From Moniliella sp. 'wahieum' (Eukaryota; Basidiomycota; Moniliellomycetes; Moniliellales; Moniliellaceae), in assembly GCA_003971905.1 (NCBI GenBank), contig RSEE01000015.1, forward strand, positions 1-64,000: a stretch of 64,000 bases of DNA. Reading direction: 5' to 3'. Both the position numbers and the translations under genes were made by a program. The notes under the pieces were generated by a model. The model ran no database searches. It was not told the DNA's origin and saw only the letters and a program-made list of their open reading frames with translations. Numbering within the stretch: position 1 is the stretch's first letter; each line of letters begins with the position of its first letter. This document shows positions 31,858 through 42,679 of this stretch, in pieces.

Positions 31858-33259
31858 TTACCACCCTGCGGCCTGCTTGGCAGTTTGCAACATGGCTGGG
31901 GTGAGATGGGGATACTGCCAAAACGCCATGCCTGCGTCCAGCCCTGGGTGCGTGCCGAAGAAAGACACTTGCCCAGCGTTTGGGGGGTCATGTACCCGCT
32001 CGACGCATCCGCCGTCGTGGCGGGCTTGCCAACGACCAACTTGTTGAGCGGAATGTGCTCGTTGTTGCTAATCTCAAAGATCGAGGAGCCAGGGCAGGTC
32101 CCAGCAGACGTGTGGAGGAGATTGTTGCACGTCTCGTACATCCCCGCGCCTTGGTTGTACGTCTGCACCAAAAAGGCATCAATCGGCGCCGTGTCCTTGA
32201 CTTGGCTGTAAATCTTGCTGTACCCGCGCCCCACTGGCATTGCGAGCTAAAGTAGGGCGCTTGCGGCGCATGGGTAATGACATACTTGCCTTCCGGCAGT
32301 TGCTTCCGCAGCGTCTTTTGCAGTGTCACCAACCACGGCACTGCCCTGCCGTCCATGAACGAGGCCGAATCCTCATAGTCCACATCCACCCCATCCAAGT
32401 CGTATTGCTTGACAAACTGCGCCAGCTTATTGGCCGTCTGCGTAGCATCCTGGCCCGAAAGAAGGGGGTAGTCGGTCGAGCCAAAGGCCGAAACGAGAAT
32501 CTTGACACCCGCCTTGGCATAGGTCTGCTTGATCTGCTTGCGTTGGGCCGGGCTGGTTTGGGCCCAAGCCAGCGCGTTATCCAACGGACCCGAAGTCGAA
32601 GTCCAAAAGGCCAGGATGTAGTGCGTCAACCCCTTGGGCGGCGTAGGGGGGACACCGTTCGTTTGCCACAAGTCGCCATACACGGCAAAAATCGAGTTGC
32701 CATTCGATCCCGAACCCCCGGAGCCACTACCCGAGCCCGGCCCCGAACTTGAACCAGAGCTAGAGCCAGAGCCAGAGCTGGAGCTGGAGCTGGAGCTGGA
32801 GCCAGAACCCGAGCCAGAGCCGGACCCTGAGCCCCACGAGGCCGGTGGGTGCGAAGACGCCGACGACGACAACGACGATGACTTGCTCCCCCACGGACGG
32901 GAGCGGGAGCGGGAGCGGGAGCGGGACTTCGAAGCCGATTCACTGGCCCAGTGCTGCCCGCCGGAGGAGGAAGCGCGGGAGAGGGTAGGCGCAGAAGTGG
33001 AGCTCGACGAGCGCGAATGCGAGTGGGGACGACGCGAGGAGGTCCAGGAGAGCGAAGAGGAGCGGGACCAGCCCGAGGAAGAAGAGGTGGGGGAGGAGGA
33101 CGGGACGCCGGAGGAGGAAGCGCGGTGCGGACGGCAGCGGCGTCCACGGCGGCGCGGATGACGGTCGACCAAGGGGGACTGTGCCGGGTGCGCACCGTGG
33201 GAGGCGGCGACACAGAAGGCGGCACAGAGGGCGGCAAGGATGAGGGTAAGGAGACGCAT
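31858..33259 (-). CDS. Secreted GH18 chitinase with Ser-rich linker
   Basis: This is an extracellular or cell-wall glycoside hydrolase cleaving beta-1,4-GlcNAc polymers. The ATG at 33259 gives MRLLTLILAALCAAFCVAAS, a secretion signal. About 190 residues of Ser/Arg/Gly-rich low complexity follow ([33 protein letters not shown]). The TIM barrel begins IFAVYGDLWQTNGVPP, continues ILAFWTSTSGP, VKILVSAFGST, and the catalytic DxxDxDxE motif LDGVDVDYED (about 32375-32400), where Glu is the acid/base. YVITHAPQAPYFSS, DAFLVQTYNQGAGMYETCNN and GMAFWQYPHLTPAMLQTAKQ complete the barrel before TAA 31858-31860. Frame changes occur at about 32235 and 31935. The linker sits between signal and catalytic domain, not at the C-terminus as in many wall chitinases. 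Confidence 0.88.
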
Positions 33260-34043
33260 TGTGAAAAGAGGAGGGCACCGGGCCAGAGGGGACAAGGGGG
33301 AGGACAAGGGGGAGAGCAAGAGCAGAGGTTGTGAGGCACCAGGCCGAAGGAGCACCAGGCTGCGGGGGGGGACACGTCCGGCGTGCAGAGGAGTGGGGTC
33401 GGGGCGGAGGTGAGGCGAGGCGAGGCGAGGCGGTGGGGGGCGGGGGGGAGGAGAATGGGACGGCGGGCGCGTTTAAGAAGCGGCTGGATGGCGCCCTGTC
33501 GGAGGCGTGGGCCGCCAAAGGCGGCAACTCTGGGGACAGCAGAGGGGGCGAGAGTGGCGCCGTGCTGGGCGACGGCAGGCCGGGGTGGGTAGAGATGGAT
33601 ATTTGGGACACTGGGCAGGTGCGGCAGGCGTGGCAGGAGAGCATATAAAAAACGGTGCGTGGCCGGTCTCAGCACGCGCATGACCGGGGCACAGCGCCAG
33701 TGTGGCGGTGCCTGATCTGGGCATGCGGCGGCCCATCCGCCGCGCGCCCATCGGGTGCCTGGTGATCCGGTGCTTAGTGAGTGCCTGCCTGTTCGGGCAA
33801 CCAGGGGGGGTGGGGTTATGGCACGGGGGCCCTGTGGCATAGCCTGCGTGGCTGGGCATGTTCTGGTTGGAGCATGGCCACATCGAAAGGGTCCAGCCTG
33901 TAGATACTCGCCCGTCCACCGCCTAACCTCATTAATCATTGCCATTCCCGTGGCACCCTGTTTCATCCATTGCCCAAGTATCCATCCTCCGCCGTGTGGG
34001 TATAGGTGGGGCGCACGTTGATCAGCCCCCCCCCCACCTCGGC
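33260..34043. promoter_or_regulatory. Promoter of the chitinase gene and 3' flank of the transporter gene
   Basis: This is about 780 bp without a gene. It contains GAGGCGAGGCGAGGCGAGGCG repeats at about 33410-33430, a G-rich tract at 33433-33450 and an ATATAAAAAA run near 33646. The AT-run is oriented for the + strand, where no gene starts. Confidence 0.45.
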
Positions 34044-36250
34044 CTAGCCATCCCCAAGCGTCACCACCACCGTCCCCACCACCACCAGCGCCCCCACCAC
34101 CAGCGCCAGCGGAAACGTCAGCAGCGAGTAGCTCGCAAACTGCCCCCGCCCACCTGCACGTGTTCATGCGCCAGCGCCTGCGTCCAGAGCAAGCCGGCCA
34201 GCGACGCTGCCGGCGTGCCGGCCAACGCACCAATGTTGCCGGCCAATGCCAGCGAGTACTGCCCCGCCCGCTCCACGCGCTCTAGGCCCGGGATCGAGCT
34301 GCTGCTGGGCCCGCCGGGCTGGACGTGGGCGCGGTAGGACGCGCTCTGCAGCGCCTGCGCCAGCAGCAACGTCGCCCCAATGTTGGTCCCGGCCAAGCAG
34401 CACAGCACCGTGCCCACGCTGCCCATCAGCAGGCTGGCCATCACGACCGACCGGAGCGGGTAGGAGCGCTGCCCAGCTTTGTCCACCATTGTCCGTCCAA
34501 TCGCCTTGCCCAGCCCTTCGCCCAACAAGTCCACTACCCGCGCTTGCCGCAACGCCGAGATGAGCACAAACACGCCATACGCAAACGGCAACAACGCCCA
34601 CGGTTGCCGCGCCACCACGTAGCTCGTTCGCGGAAACCGGCGTACCACCCGATCTTTCACCCCTCCCTCCCCTGCCCAGGCGCGGTAGGCGTGCGCCACC
34701 CCGCGGCCCCAGCGCGAACACACAATCGGGCCCACGACCACCCAGCACACACCGATTGCAGCTGTGCCCCCACTGCGCCGCACGGCGCTGCACAAGGTCC
34801 ACCACCCTGCTTGCCACCCCGCCTGCCGCGGCAGCTGGCGCCGGCTCGGGTGCCGCCACGGTAGCTTGCGAAGAAGAGGCCGACGCGGGGATCGCAGCGC
34901 TGGGAGAGTCACGTATTGCGCGGCGCGGTGCGCTGGGCCCGGATTCACGCAAATTGAGCGGAGCGAGCTCGACAATGTCCATGCTCTTGAGACGGGAGAG
35001 GGAGGGAGTTCGTTGCATAGTCTGGGGCTGCGGGGGACGGGCAGGGAGAGTCGTGTCTGGTCTGCTTGGCCCGGCTCGGGCGCCGCAGGGCGCGTCGTAG
35101 TGGCAGTGGCCGGATCGGTCGGGTCGGGCGGAGGAGAGGCAGGCGGGGTACAGAGGCGGGCTTGACGCTGGCGTGCGTTGGTCCAGTCGGCCACCACGTC
35201 ACGCACCAAACAAATCCCCGCCCCAGGCGCGGCAATGAACGTGACGTGCACGCCGGCGCCGCTGACCGAGGTGCCAATCAACGCGCCCAGCGTCGCGATC
35301 AACACTGAACTCGATACCACTGCCGCTTGCACATCTACCTGCGGCACGGCTCCACCAGAAGGCGTAGGGCGCTCGACATCGGAGCACGACGGGGGGGAGC
35401 GAGGAGGGTCCGATGGATCCCGTTCGCCTCCAAGCGTGCTGTGGAAGCAGTGGCAGAAACGGGGGGCATCTCCTCTTTCTTCTGGGGCGAAGGAAGAAAG
35501 GTGGATGCGCCCGAGGGCGTCAGGGCGGGGAGAGAGCCAATGAGCATGATGGGTGCCAGGGCCGCCGCCGCCGCCAGCGACGGCAGTAGCATATGCGCCG
35601 AGTACGTGGCAAACGAAAAGTGGAAACTCTGCGCGACGACCAAGTTGGTCGGATTGCCCGACACGAGCACGGCAGACGCCACGTTGGCTGCGGTGAACTG
35701 GGCCCAGGCCGATGCGTTGGCCCATGCCGCGTCCATCTGCGCCGAGCGGGCGAGATGGACAACAAAGCTCGACCCCGAGATCACCGCATCGTTCCCGGCC
35801 ACCGCGCCAAGCAGCCACCAAAACGCGTAGAGGCCCAGAAACAGTCGGTGCAGCCCTTTCCCGCCGCCTTGCCCGGCGGAGGGGCCAGCCAGCCTAACGA
35901 CCCACACTGCTGCAGCGCGGAACAGACCTGAGGCCTCCACACTCACCGCCATGTAGGCCAGGGCAAAGAAGAGCGCCAGCACGTCCCAGGGGAAATGCCA
36001 CTGTCCCAGCCCACGACGGCATCCCGCCATGCAGGCGCCTTAAGGACCTGTGCGATGGACAGCAGGACAGCACCGGTCAGTGGGGCAGTGACGACGTTGA
36101 GGCGCAGATGGATCCAGGGCGTGGGGGAACCAGGCGCATGGGGCAGCGGAGCGGAAGAGTGAGGGGGTAGTTGACGATTAGCGCGGCAAAGATGAGAACG
36201 ACGACGAGGGTGAATGCCTGCCCAGTGAGGTGGACGGGAGGGTGGTCCAT
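34044..36250 (-). CDS. ArsB/SLC13-superfamily ion transporter
   Basis: This polytopic membrane protein belongs to the ion-transporter superfamily that includes arsenite efflux (ArsB), NhaD and citrate carriers. The ATG at 36250 gives MDHPPVHLTGQAFTLVVV, and TM1 continues LIFAALIVNYPLTLPL. Further hydrophobic segments are NVVTAPLTGAVLLSIAQVL, FPWDVLALFFALAYMAVS and LFLGLYAFWWLLGAVAGNDA. SAVLVSGNPTNLVVAQSF is the hallmark re-entrant loop with the Asn-Pro-Thr-Asn signature. AAVVSSSVLIATLGALIGTS and a basic cytoplasmic loop follow, then LPFAYGVFVLISALRQA. The second hallmark is CCLAGTNIGATLLLAQALQ. The last helix is LTFPLALVVGALVVVG, before TAG 34044-34046. Frame changes occur at about 36130, 36010, 35330, 34960, 34800 and 34140. 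The substrate cannot be read from sequence. Confidence 0.82.
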
Positions 36251-36792
36251 GCACAGAAAGAAGGTCGAGGTCGAGGCAGAGGTGGGGGGCAGGGGCGACG
36301 CGCTTGCGGTATCCTTGGCGCACTTGCACTTGGCGGCGCGGTGCAATGAATCAATTGCCCAGGAAACGGGTGCGGGTCTACGATCTAGATCTAATTGGGC
36401 CGCTCGCGGCGGTGCATCATCATAGGTGTTCGATCCTGCGTCACGCGTCACCCTCGCGTACCTTCCGCGCCCCGAGCGTCTTCAGCGCTTCAGCAGGCCG
36501 GATCCTCAGCCCGTTTTCAGGCATGATCAGTCCAGAGCCGGAGGCAAACTCGCTACCCACTATGATGTTGTCTTCCAACAGACGTTCGTCCGAGTTCATC
36601 GCATGTCCCACACAAGGCGAGGGACTGGGACAAGAGGACAGAAGGGCATTGGCTCCGAGAAAGAAGAAGAAAAAGAAACATACCATGTGGGGTTTTATAT
36701 ATGCCAGACACAGTGTGGCATATTATAGTGTGAGCAACCCCTGTGAGATCTGTGAGAGTCGAAGATTGAATGAGAGGAGAGAGGCAGGACTT
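36251..36792. other. Intergenic region with hairpin and TATA-like run
   Basis: This lies between the transporter start and the downstream stop of the Ala-rich gene. TTATATATGCC at about 36695-36705 forms one arm of an 8-bp inverted repeat (ATATGCCA 36699-36706; TGGCATAT 36716-36723). A minus-strand frame at 36441-36600 (NSDERLLEDNIIVGSEFASG and IRPAEALKTLGARK) looks protein-like but has no recognisable family or convincing start. It may be a small gene or the last exon of a gene to its right. Confidence 0.35.
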
Positions 36793-38479
36793 TCACTTGG
36801 CTGCCTGCTCTCCACCGCGTCCGTGGCGCTTGGGCTCTTCGTCGTCGTCTCGTCCGTCGATGCGTAGCTCTATTACTCCCACCGTACCCGCAGTCAGAAT
36901 CCTCGAAAACCCACACAAACGAGAAGTGAGGAACGAGAAGGAAGAAAAAGAGACACACTCCAGCAAACGAAGCACATACTCCCCGCTTTTTCTACGCTTC
37001 GTTCTGGTACCTTGGACAGTACCCTCCCTTGCCTTTTGGTCAAACAAGTCGGATGCATGGCCCATCGCGTACGCCACCCTGTCGTTGCACACATAATACA
37101 GTTAGCTCTTTCTCCCCTCGCCCCCTCCGCTCACAGCACCCCACATCCAGAGACACCGTACAAGTTGGTCTGGATCCCAGCCTCAGCATCGCCCAACTTC
37201 TTCTCCAACACCGACTCGAGCGCCTGCACTGCGGCAGCTCACCCAATGTCTGCGGCACTAACACCTTCACCTTCACCTGTTGGGTCGACGAGTCCAAAGT
37301 ACGACTGTGCGCTTGCTGCAACGTCTCCACGGCCACCGGCGGTCTTGCCGCCCACTCCGTCTCGCGCGACAAGAGGGACTCGGCGGCGCTGGAGAAGACA
37401 TGGGTAGGCTCCTCGCTGCACGTCTCGTCCTCATTCGCGATTGTGGCCTCTTGGGTCGCTCCTGCGCCTGATTGCACGGCGCCGTTCTCTGTGCACGGAT
37501 CGGCTGCTGGCGCTGTGGCCTCGGCAGCACGGGGCCCCGCCGGCGCTGCCACGTTTGAGGAAGACGCAATGGAAACCAGCGTGGGAAGGTCCACTTTGCT
37601 GTTCCCTCCACCAGTTGTGGATGGGGCAGGTGCCGCCCCATCCCACTTTCACCTCCCCTACCGCACCGCACCCGCTTTGGCCATGGCCAGGTGCACAGCC
37701 AAGTTGACCAACTTACTCACCGTGCTTCCACTCGTGCTGGATCCTGCACCTGCACCTACACCTGTTGCTCCTGCGCCTCCGCCAGGCCCCGCTCCCCCTC
37801 CTTCGGCCCCGGCACCCAGAAACGCTTGCCCCGCCTGGCTCGCATGTGTCATCGCCGCAGCTAGAAGCGCACTGAGGTCCGCCCCGCCAGCCCCTCCGGG
37901 CGCTGGAGCACCTGCTGATGCGGCGGCTGGTGCTTCTTCCGTCGCGGCGGAAAAAGGGCACCAGGGGCCGTACCTGTGCCTGTGCTTGTGCTTGTGCTTG
38001 TACTTGTACTTGCGCTTGTGGCCGCCGGCCCACGCGAACTGGCTGCTGCCACAACCGAGGCAAGAAGGTGCAAGACAGTTTGCATGTTGGACGCGGACGC
38101 CGGTGGGGCCGCAGCCGCACCCGCATCGGTTGCCGTTGGAGCGGGCACAGTGGCCGCACCAGCACTAGCACTACTAGCACCCGCACTGGCGCTAGCAGTC
38201 CTACCCTCACCGGCCGTGTGGCTGGCGACGAGCGAGTCTAGCGTGCTCACCACCTTGCTCATGTCGAGGCTGGAAGTGCTGGCGGCCGGGGCGGGGCGGC
38301 CGGACTGACCCAGGGTCAGAAGTAGCGGCGCTACCTGTTGAGCTGCTGCTCGTCGCGGCCGGGGCCCCCGCTTGGTGCTGGGCCAGCAGATTGGAAGCTA
38401 AACCCAGGAGCGCATGCAGATCCACACCCCGCTCGCCATCGGCGGCACGAGGTGCAGCTTGCTGTTCGTCCTGGCTCAT
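36793..38479 (-). CDS. Ala/Ser/Thr-rich uncharacterised protein
   Basis: The ATG at 38479 begins MSQDEQQAAPRAADGERGVD, then LHALLGLASNLLAQHQAG. Two similar helical patches follow in low-complexity Ala/Thr/Ser sequence: MSKVVSTLDSLVASHTAGEG and MQTVLHLLASVVAAASSRGP. A third is VSKLVNLAVHLAMAKAGAVR. A cluster of charged helices comes next (VETLQQAHSRTLDSSTQQVK, then VQALESVLEKKLGDAEAGIQ). After an intron with branch GCTAAC near 37103 and acceptor ACAG near 37080 comes VAYAMGHASDLFDQKAREGT. After another intron the C-terminus is ELRIDGRDDDEEPKRHGRGG, stop at 36793. I do not recognise the family. The repeated LL-L-LA helices could be an oligomerisation array. Frame changes are frequent, so the exon model is approximate. 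Confidence 0.5.
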
Positions 38480-38692
38480 CGTCGTCGTGGATGAAAGATA
38501 GGGAAAGGGGCAGGGGTGGGGGGGAGGGGTGTAGTGCAATCCACTGTCCTCGGACGCCTACCGCCACGGACTAGTAGTACCTATCCTTTCCTACTCAGGG
38601 GCTATTATGGGAGGAGCGCGGGGACGGGGGCCCACGTGACCGGGGACCATCCCGATGGCCAGCACGCGTGGGGAGATGGCAGCAACATGCAT

Positions 38693-41600
38693 TTACAATG
38701 CCAAAAACGTGCCGTCTTGCGGGCACCGCGCCTGGGTCGGCCGCAGCAGCGGCCCTTGGCCCAGCAAGCCAAACGCGGCGGACGAGGCGGCGGTCTGGAC
38801 CTGGGCGGTGCTCACCGTGCGCGGCTGGGCGGTCGCCGCCGCCAACAGACGGTTCGCCTCGGCGCGTTGGGCGTCGAGCCGCTGTTGCTCCTGGTGCAGC
38901 TGCTGCCACTCGGACGCCAGCGCCGCTTCCTCGGCCACCAGCAGACTGTCCATCTTCTCCAGCTGGTTCAGCTTGGCCTGCCACCCCTGTCAGCAATCCG
39001 TACGAGGCGAAACATAAGGGCCAAAGAGAAGCACGTACATTCATCTTGAACATCTGGTTCTCCAGCACCCGTCCCACGATCATCTGACACTCCACCTCTT
39101 CGAGCGAGGCCAGCACCTGTGCCTTGGCCGCGGCGGCGGCCAAGGCGAGCGTCGCCGTGTGCTCCAGCGGGGTTCGGGCCGGTGCGGAGGGGTCCAAGGC
39201 TACCGCTGCCGCGATGGCGGGCGGGACGGCATTGAGCAAAAACCCAACCACCTCAGTGATCGGGTTCTTGGCGTCCGACAAGGGCCGTTCCAACCCGTCG
39301 TCGCGCATGAACCGCAACGGTCCCAACGCCGCCAGCGGCACCTGGTCCGTGATCCTCGCTTCCCCGCCCAGTGCCACCACCTGCACCACACATTCGTCCC
39401 GTGTCTTGCCCACATGCGCAGCAACCGCGTCCCAACTGGCAGGGTAAAGCGCCAACGCTTCCCGTAGCCGCGCTGTCTCTGCCTCGTCCCAGCCGCCTTG
39501 GAGGGGGGGTTGGACCAGGCGGAACTGGCCGGCCAACAGCCGGGTTGGGAACTTGCCTTCTTCATAGCACTTGGGGCAGAGTAGGAAGGAATCCACCTGG
39601 ATCGCAGCGAAATGCTTGTCCTTGCACTCGACGCCGCAGGTGGCACAGTGCACGCCATCTCCCCTTGGCAGTTCCTCCTCTCGCCTCGTTTCCACCGCGG
39701 GGGGCGGATTGACCGTTCGGCTTGGCAGGCCCGGGTGAAGGTGAGCGGTCTGCGGCGTGCGGAGGGGGGTGTAAGGCGGGCCTAGCGTCGGCGCGCGGTC
39801 GTCCACCATATAATTGATCAACCCCCACTGCTCCAGGAACGCATGGACGCGCATGATGGCACACATCGCCAGGTAAGTTGCGCCGACACGCGGTAAAAGT
39901 GAGATATTCCTTTGGGTTGAGCCGGAAGGTGGACACCATAAAGTCGCGGTAGGCCTTGTACACGCTCGGCGTCTTGGTTGCGTTCTTGCTATTGAAAAAC
40001 TCGGGTAGCGCACGCTCCTCAATCGGGTGGATGCGCCCCGGGTCAAACCACACGGCAAAGGAGGGTACAACGACGGGCTGCGTCTGAGCCGTAAGCGCTT
40101 TTTGCGTGATCGGTTCCCTCACCTCGCGGCTTGCTGTAATGATCACCTTGGCCTCCGTCTCCGCAGGAAGGGCTTCGGCCATGATCGTATCCGTACCTTC
40201 AGTTGGCGCCGGCCCAAGCCCGGCGGGCAGATCAAAATGCACTTCATTTGAGATCATAGCTTCGTCAACAGCTCCACCCTCCAGGGTGGGAACTTCCACA
40301 GCGGGAGTGGGTTCGATCGGACCTGGCAAAACATGGGGTTCTACAGCTGGTATGGCCGGAGTGGATGCTTGTAGAGAGGGTGCCTCCAACATGGGCGTCT
40401 CCGGGGCTGAGACGTCCGGCGCGGGAGCTTCCAGAGCTGGAGCTTCCAGAGTAGGAGCTTCCAGAGCTGGAGCTTCCAGAGTAGGAGCTTCCAGAGCTGG
40501 AGCTTCCAGAGTAGGAGCTTCCAGATCGGATGCCTCCAGTGGGGCGTGTACATCAACCGATGGTGCTTCCACGACTGGTTCAGCCGGAGCAGAGGGGTGG
40601 GGAGCTGATGGATGCACAGCTGAACCTTCCACATCAGGCGGGATCTCCAGGGGGGCGGGTTCAGGAGCTGGTGCCGCCAGGTCGACAGACTCCACCGGTG
40701 GCGCCTCCAGTGTGGATGGTTCCGGCACTGGGGCCGCGGGCGCTGGGGTCTCTACCGGAACTTCGACTGGAGCTTCTGGCAACGGAGTTTCGGTCGCTGG
40801 AACCTCCGCCACTGGAGCATCCGGCATTGGAGCTTGTGGTACTGGGGGGTGGGACACCAGAGCTTCCCCTGGAGCTTGCGGTACTGGCGCTTGGGGCACT
40901 GGAATTTCCATCGGAGTTTCCACGGGCTCTGCTACCGGTGCTTCCACTGGAGCTTCCACCGACGCTTCCACAGGTACTTCCGCTGGTTCTGCTACCGACG
41001 CTTCCACCGGTTCTGCCACCGGCGCTTCCACCGGAACCTCCGGGTTGGGAGCTTCCACTGAATCTTCGGAATCTGGGGCGATCAGCGATGACCCACTGGC
41101 CTGCAGCGACGGCGGGGGTGCAACAAGGATGGAGTAGGTGCGCTCGCCTTGTTGAGTGTGGCTGGGCAGGGGCAAGGAAGAGAGGGTGGGGAGGTAGTCC
41201 TGCTCCTCGGTCCATTCGTTGAAGCGAGCACTATCTTGGAGCCAAAGCAGGGAAACCTGGCAGGGCGTCTCGAGCGGCGGCGGAGCAAGGGGTGGAAACG
41301 TGCTAGGCAGCCACGTATCAAACGAGCTGGGGTGGCGAACAAGGTGGATGAGTGTCGAGTCTTGCTTGGTGTTGAGAGGACGGAAGGTGTACCCCTGCGC
41401 CTGCGCCTGCCCTTGCTCTCGATCCTGGTCGCCCGCGGTCCCCTGTCCCTCTCCTTCGTTGTTGGAGGGAAGGAGGATGTGCGTGGCATCGGTTGGCTCC
41501 GATACCCAGTCCGCTGTACCCTCGGTCAGTCAGATTCCACAAGCCAGGCGGGTCACACGTACCACCCAATTGGCCTGCGAGGCGTTGCAGGTGCTCGACC

Positions 41601-42046
41601 GTGTCGGGTGCCAGCTGCGGCGCAGCAATGCGGATGGGAGGAAGAAGTCCTTCGTCTGTCAAGCGCGCACGGACAGAGCGGAGGAGGTCGAGGTAAAAGG
41701 GCACGGCTTCCTCCTGGAGGATATCGTGCCAGTCGGGCTTGGCGTGCTGCTGGAGAAAGAAAAGGGCAAACTGGAGTGTCCAGCGGGCGGGGGATGTTTC
41801 CCCTGCTTGACAAGGCAGGAGGAAGGAGGCAGGCAGGCGGACAGGCCGGTCGGGGGACGGATGGGCCAAGTGGAGCGCCTGGAAGGTCTGCAGGGCGCGG
41901 GCGAAGGCGACGAGCTCGGCGGGCGTGAGGGTGGTGGATGGGGTGGGGTAGGGCGGCGCCAGGGCGTGGCTGATGGCAGCGGGGAGCGCGTCGAAGGCGA
42001 CAGGCTCGCTGCCAGGAAAGCTGTTGATGCGTACCTCGAGCGCCAT
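38693..42046 (-). CDS. SWI3: SWI/SNF core subunit Swi3 (SMARCC family)
   Basis: This is a scaffold of SWI/SNF- or RSC-type remodellers. The ATG at 42046 gives [20 protein letters not shown]. The SMARCC-type N-terminal module follows, split by an intron at 41497-41562: [13 protein letters not shown], then [26 protein letters not shown] and [20 protein letters not shown]. Between about 41090 and 40100 lies an insertion of some 300 residues rich in Pro, Glu, Ala and Val, including a 30-bp tandem repeat. The SWIRM domain reads [40 protein letters not shown] and [19 protein letters not shown]. Then come the zinc motif [17 protein letters not shown] / [12 protein letters not shown], the SANT domain [20 protein letters not shown], and the coiled coil [20 protein letters not shown], which an intron (38978-39038) links to [20 protein letters not shown]. 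The stop is at 38693. Frame changes occur near 39875, 41100 and 41250. Confidence 0.93.
40430..40525. repeat. SWI3: 30-bp tandem repeat inside SWI3 insertion
   Basis: About three copies of a 30-base unit (GAGCTTCCAGAGCTGGAGCT at its start on the + strand) encode the alternating decapeptide [10 protein letters not shown] on the minus strand. The surrounding 1 kb is built of degenerate VPVEAPV-like pentads and hexads. Confidence 0.8.
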
Positions 42047-42679
42047 GCGGCCACAAGTCCAGCCACGGGCCAACGCGTCGCGGGGGTGGTGGTGTGCGGA
42101 GTTGAACGCAGGCGCGCCGGCTGGCTCAGCGCCGATGCACCCTCTTACGTCAGCCATCTGTCACGTGCCGGACGGGTGATCTGGGACGCATGACCAGCTC
42201 TCTCGTTGGCTCTTGCATTTGTTTTTTGTTTTGAATTGTTTTGTTTTGGGGCCTGGATGCACCGTGTGAAGATCGAATGCCGGCGCCCCCCAGCTCCTCG
42301 AGCATCACATATCACATGCACGCGTGCGAGCGGGGAAAGGATGGAGGAATGAATCGCACTCAGTGTCGTCTGGCCGGGGTGGCTGCTGTTCACCCCGGAT
42401 GCACAAGCGCCCTTTGGATGGCCCGCGCTGATGGTGCTTGGCTCGGCCGGTGGTGGTGGGGGGGGGGCGGCGGTGATGCGGTGATGCGGGCGGAGGCGGC
42501 GGCGCAGGGACGGGAGGATCACACATGCGTCATGCATTCACACGGATCTGCTGCACGGATGACGCACGGCACATTATGTGCACCAAGCCTGTCACGTGGC
42601 CCCGCGCCCTGCGCTGCCGTGCCTCGCTGGGTTAGCACTTGGCGCTTAGCGCCCTGTATCTCTGCCACCATCTGCCGCC
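42047..42679. promoter_or_regulatory. Divergent promoter, SWI3 / universal-stress-domain gene
   Basis: This is 633 bp between two start codons facing apart. It contains TTTTTTGTTTTGAATTGTTT at about 42221-42240, an island of low GC, and a GGTGGTGGTGGGGGGGG tract near 42450. No gene is recognised. Confidence 0.5.

Noticed and set aside
32634-33161. A + strand Glu/Pro repeat frame (EPEPEPEP)
   Set aside because: It is the exact antisense of the Ser/Gly linker of the chitinase; no start context or conserved domain.
32626-34233. A 535-residue minus-strand frame upstream of the chitinase
   Set aside because: Its right part is spacer and its left part overlaps the chitinase signal and linker in another frame. 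Composition is Pro/Arg/Ser-biased and no domain is visible.
40106-41137. A 343-residue + strand Gly/Ser/Ala/Thr frame resembling a wall protein
   Set aside because: It is antisense to the Pro/Glu/Ala repeat region of SWI3, which is clearly coding on the minus strand between the SMARCC N-module and SWIRM.
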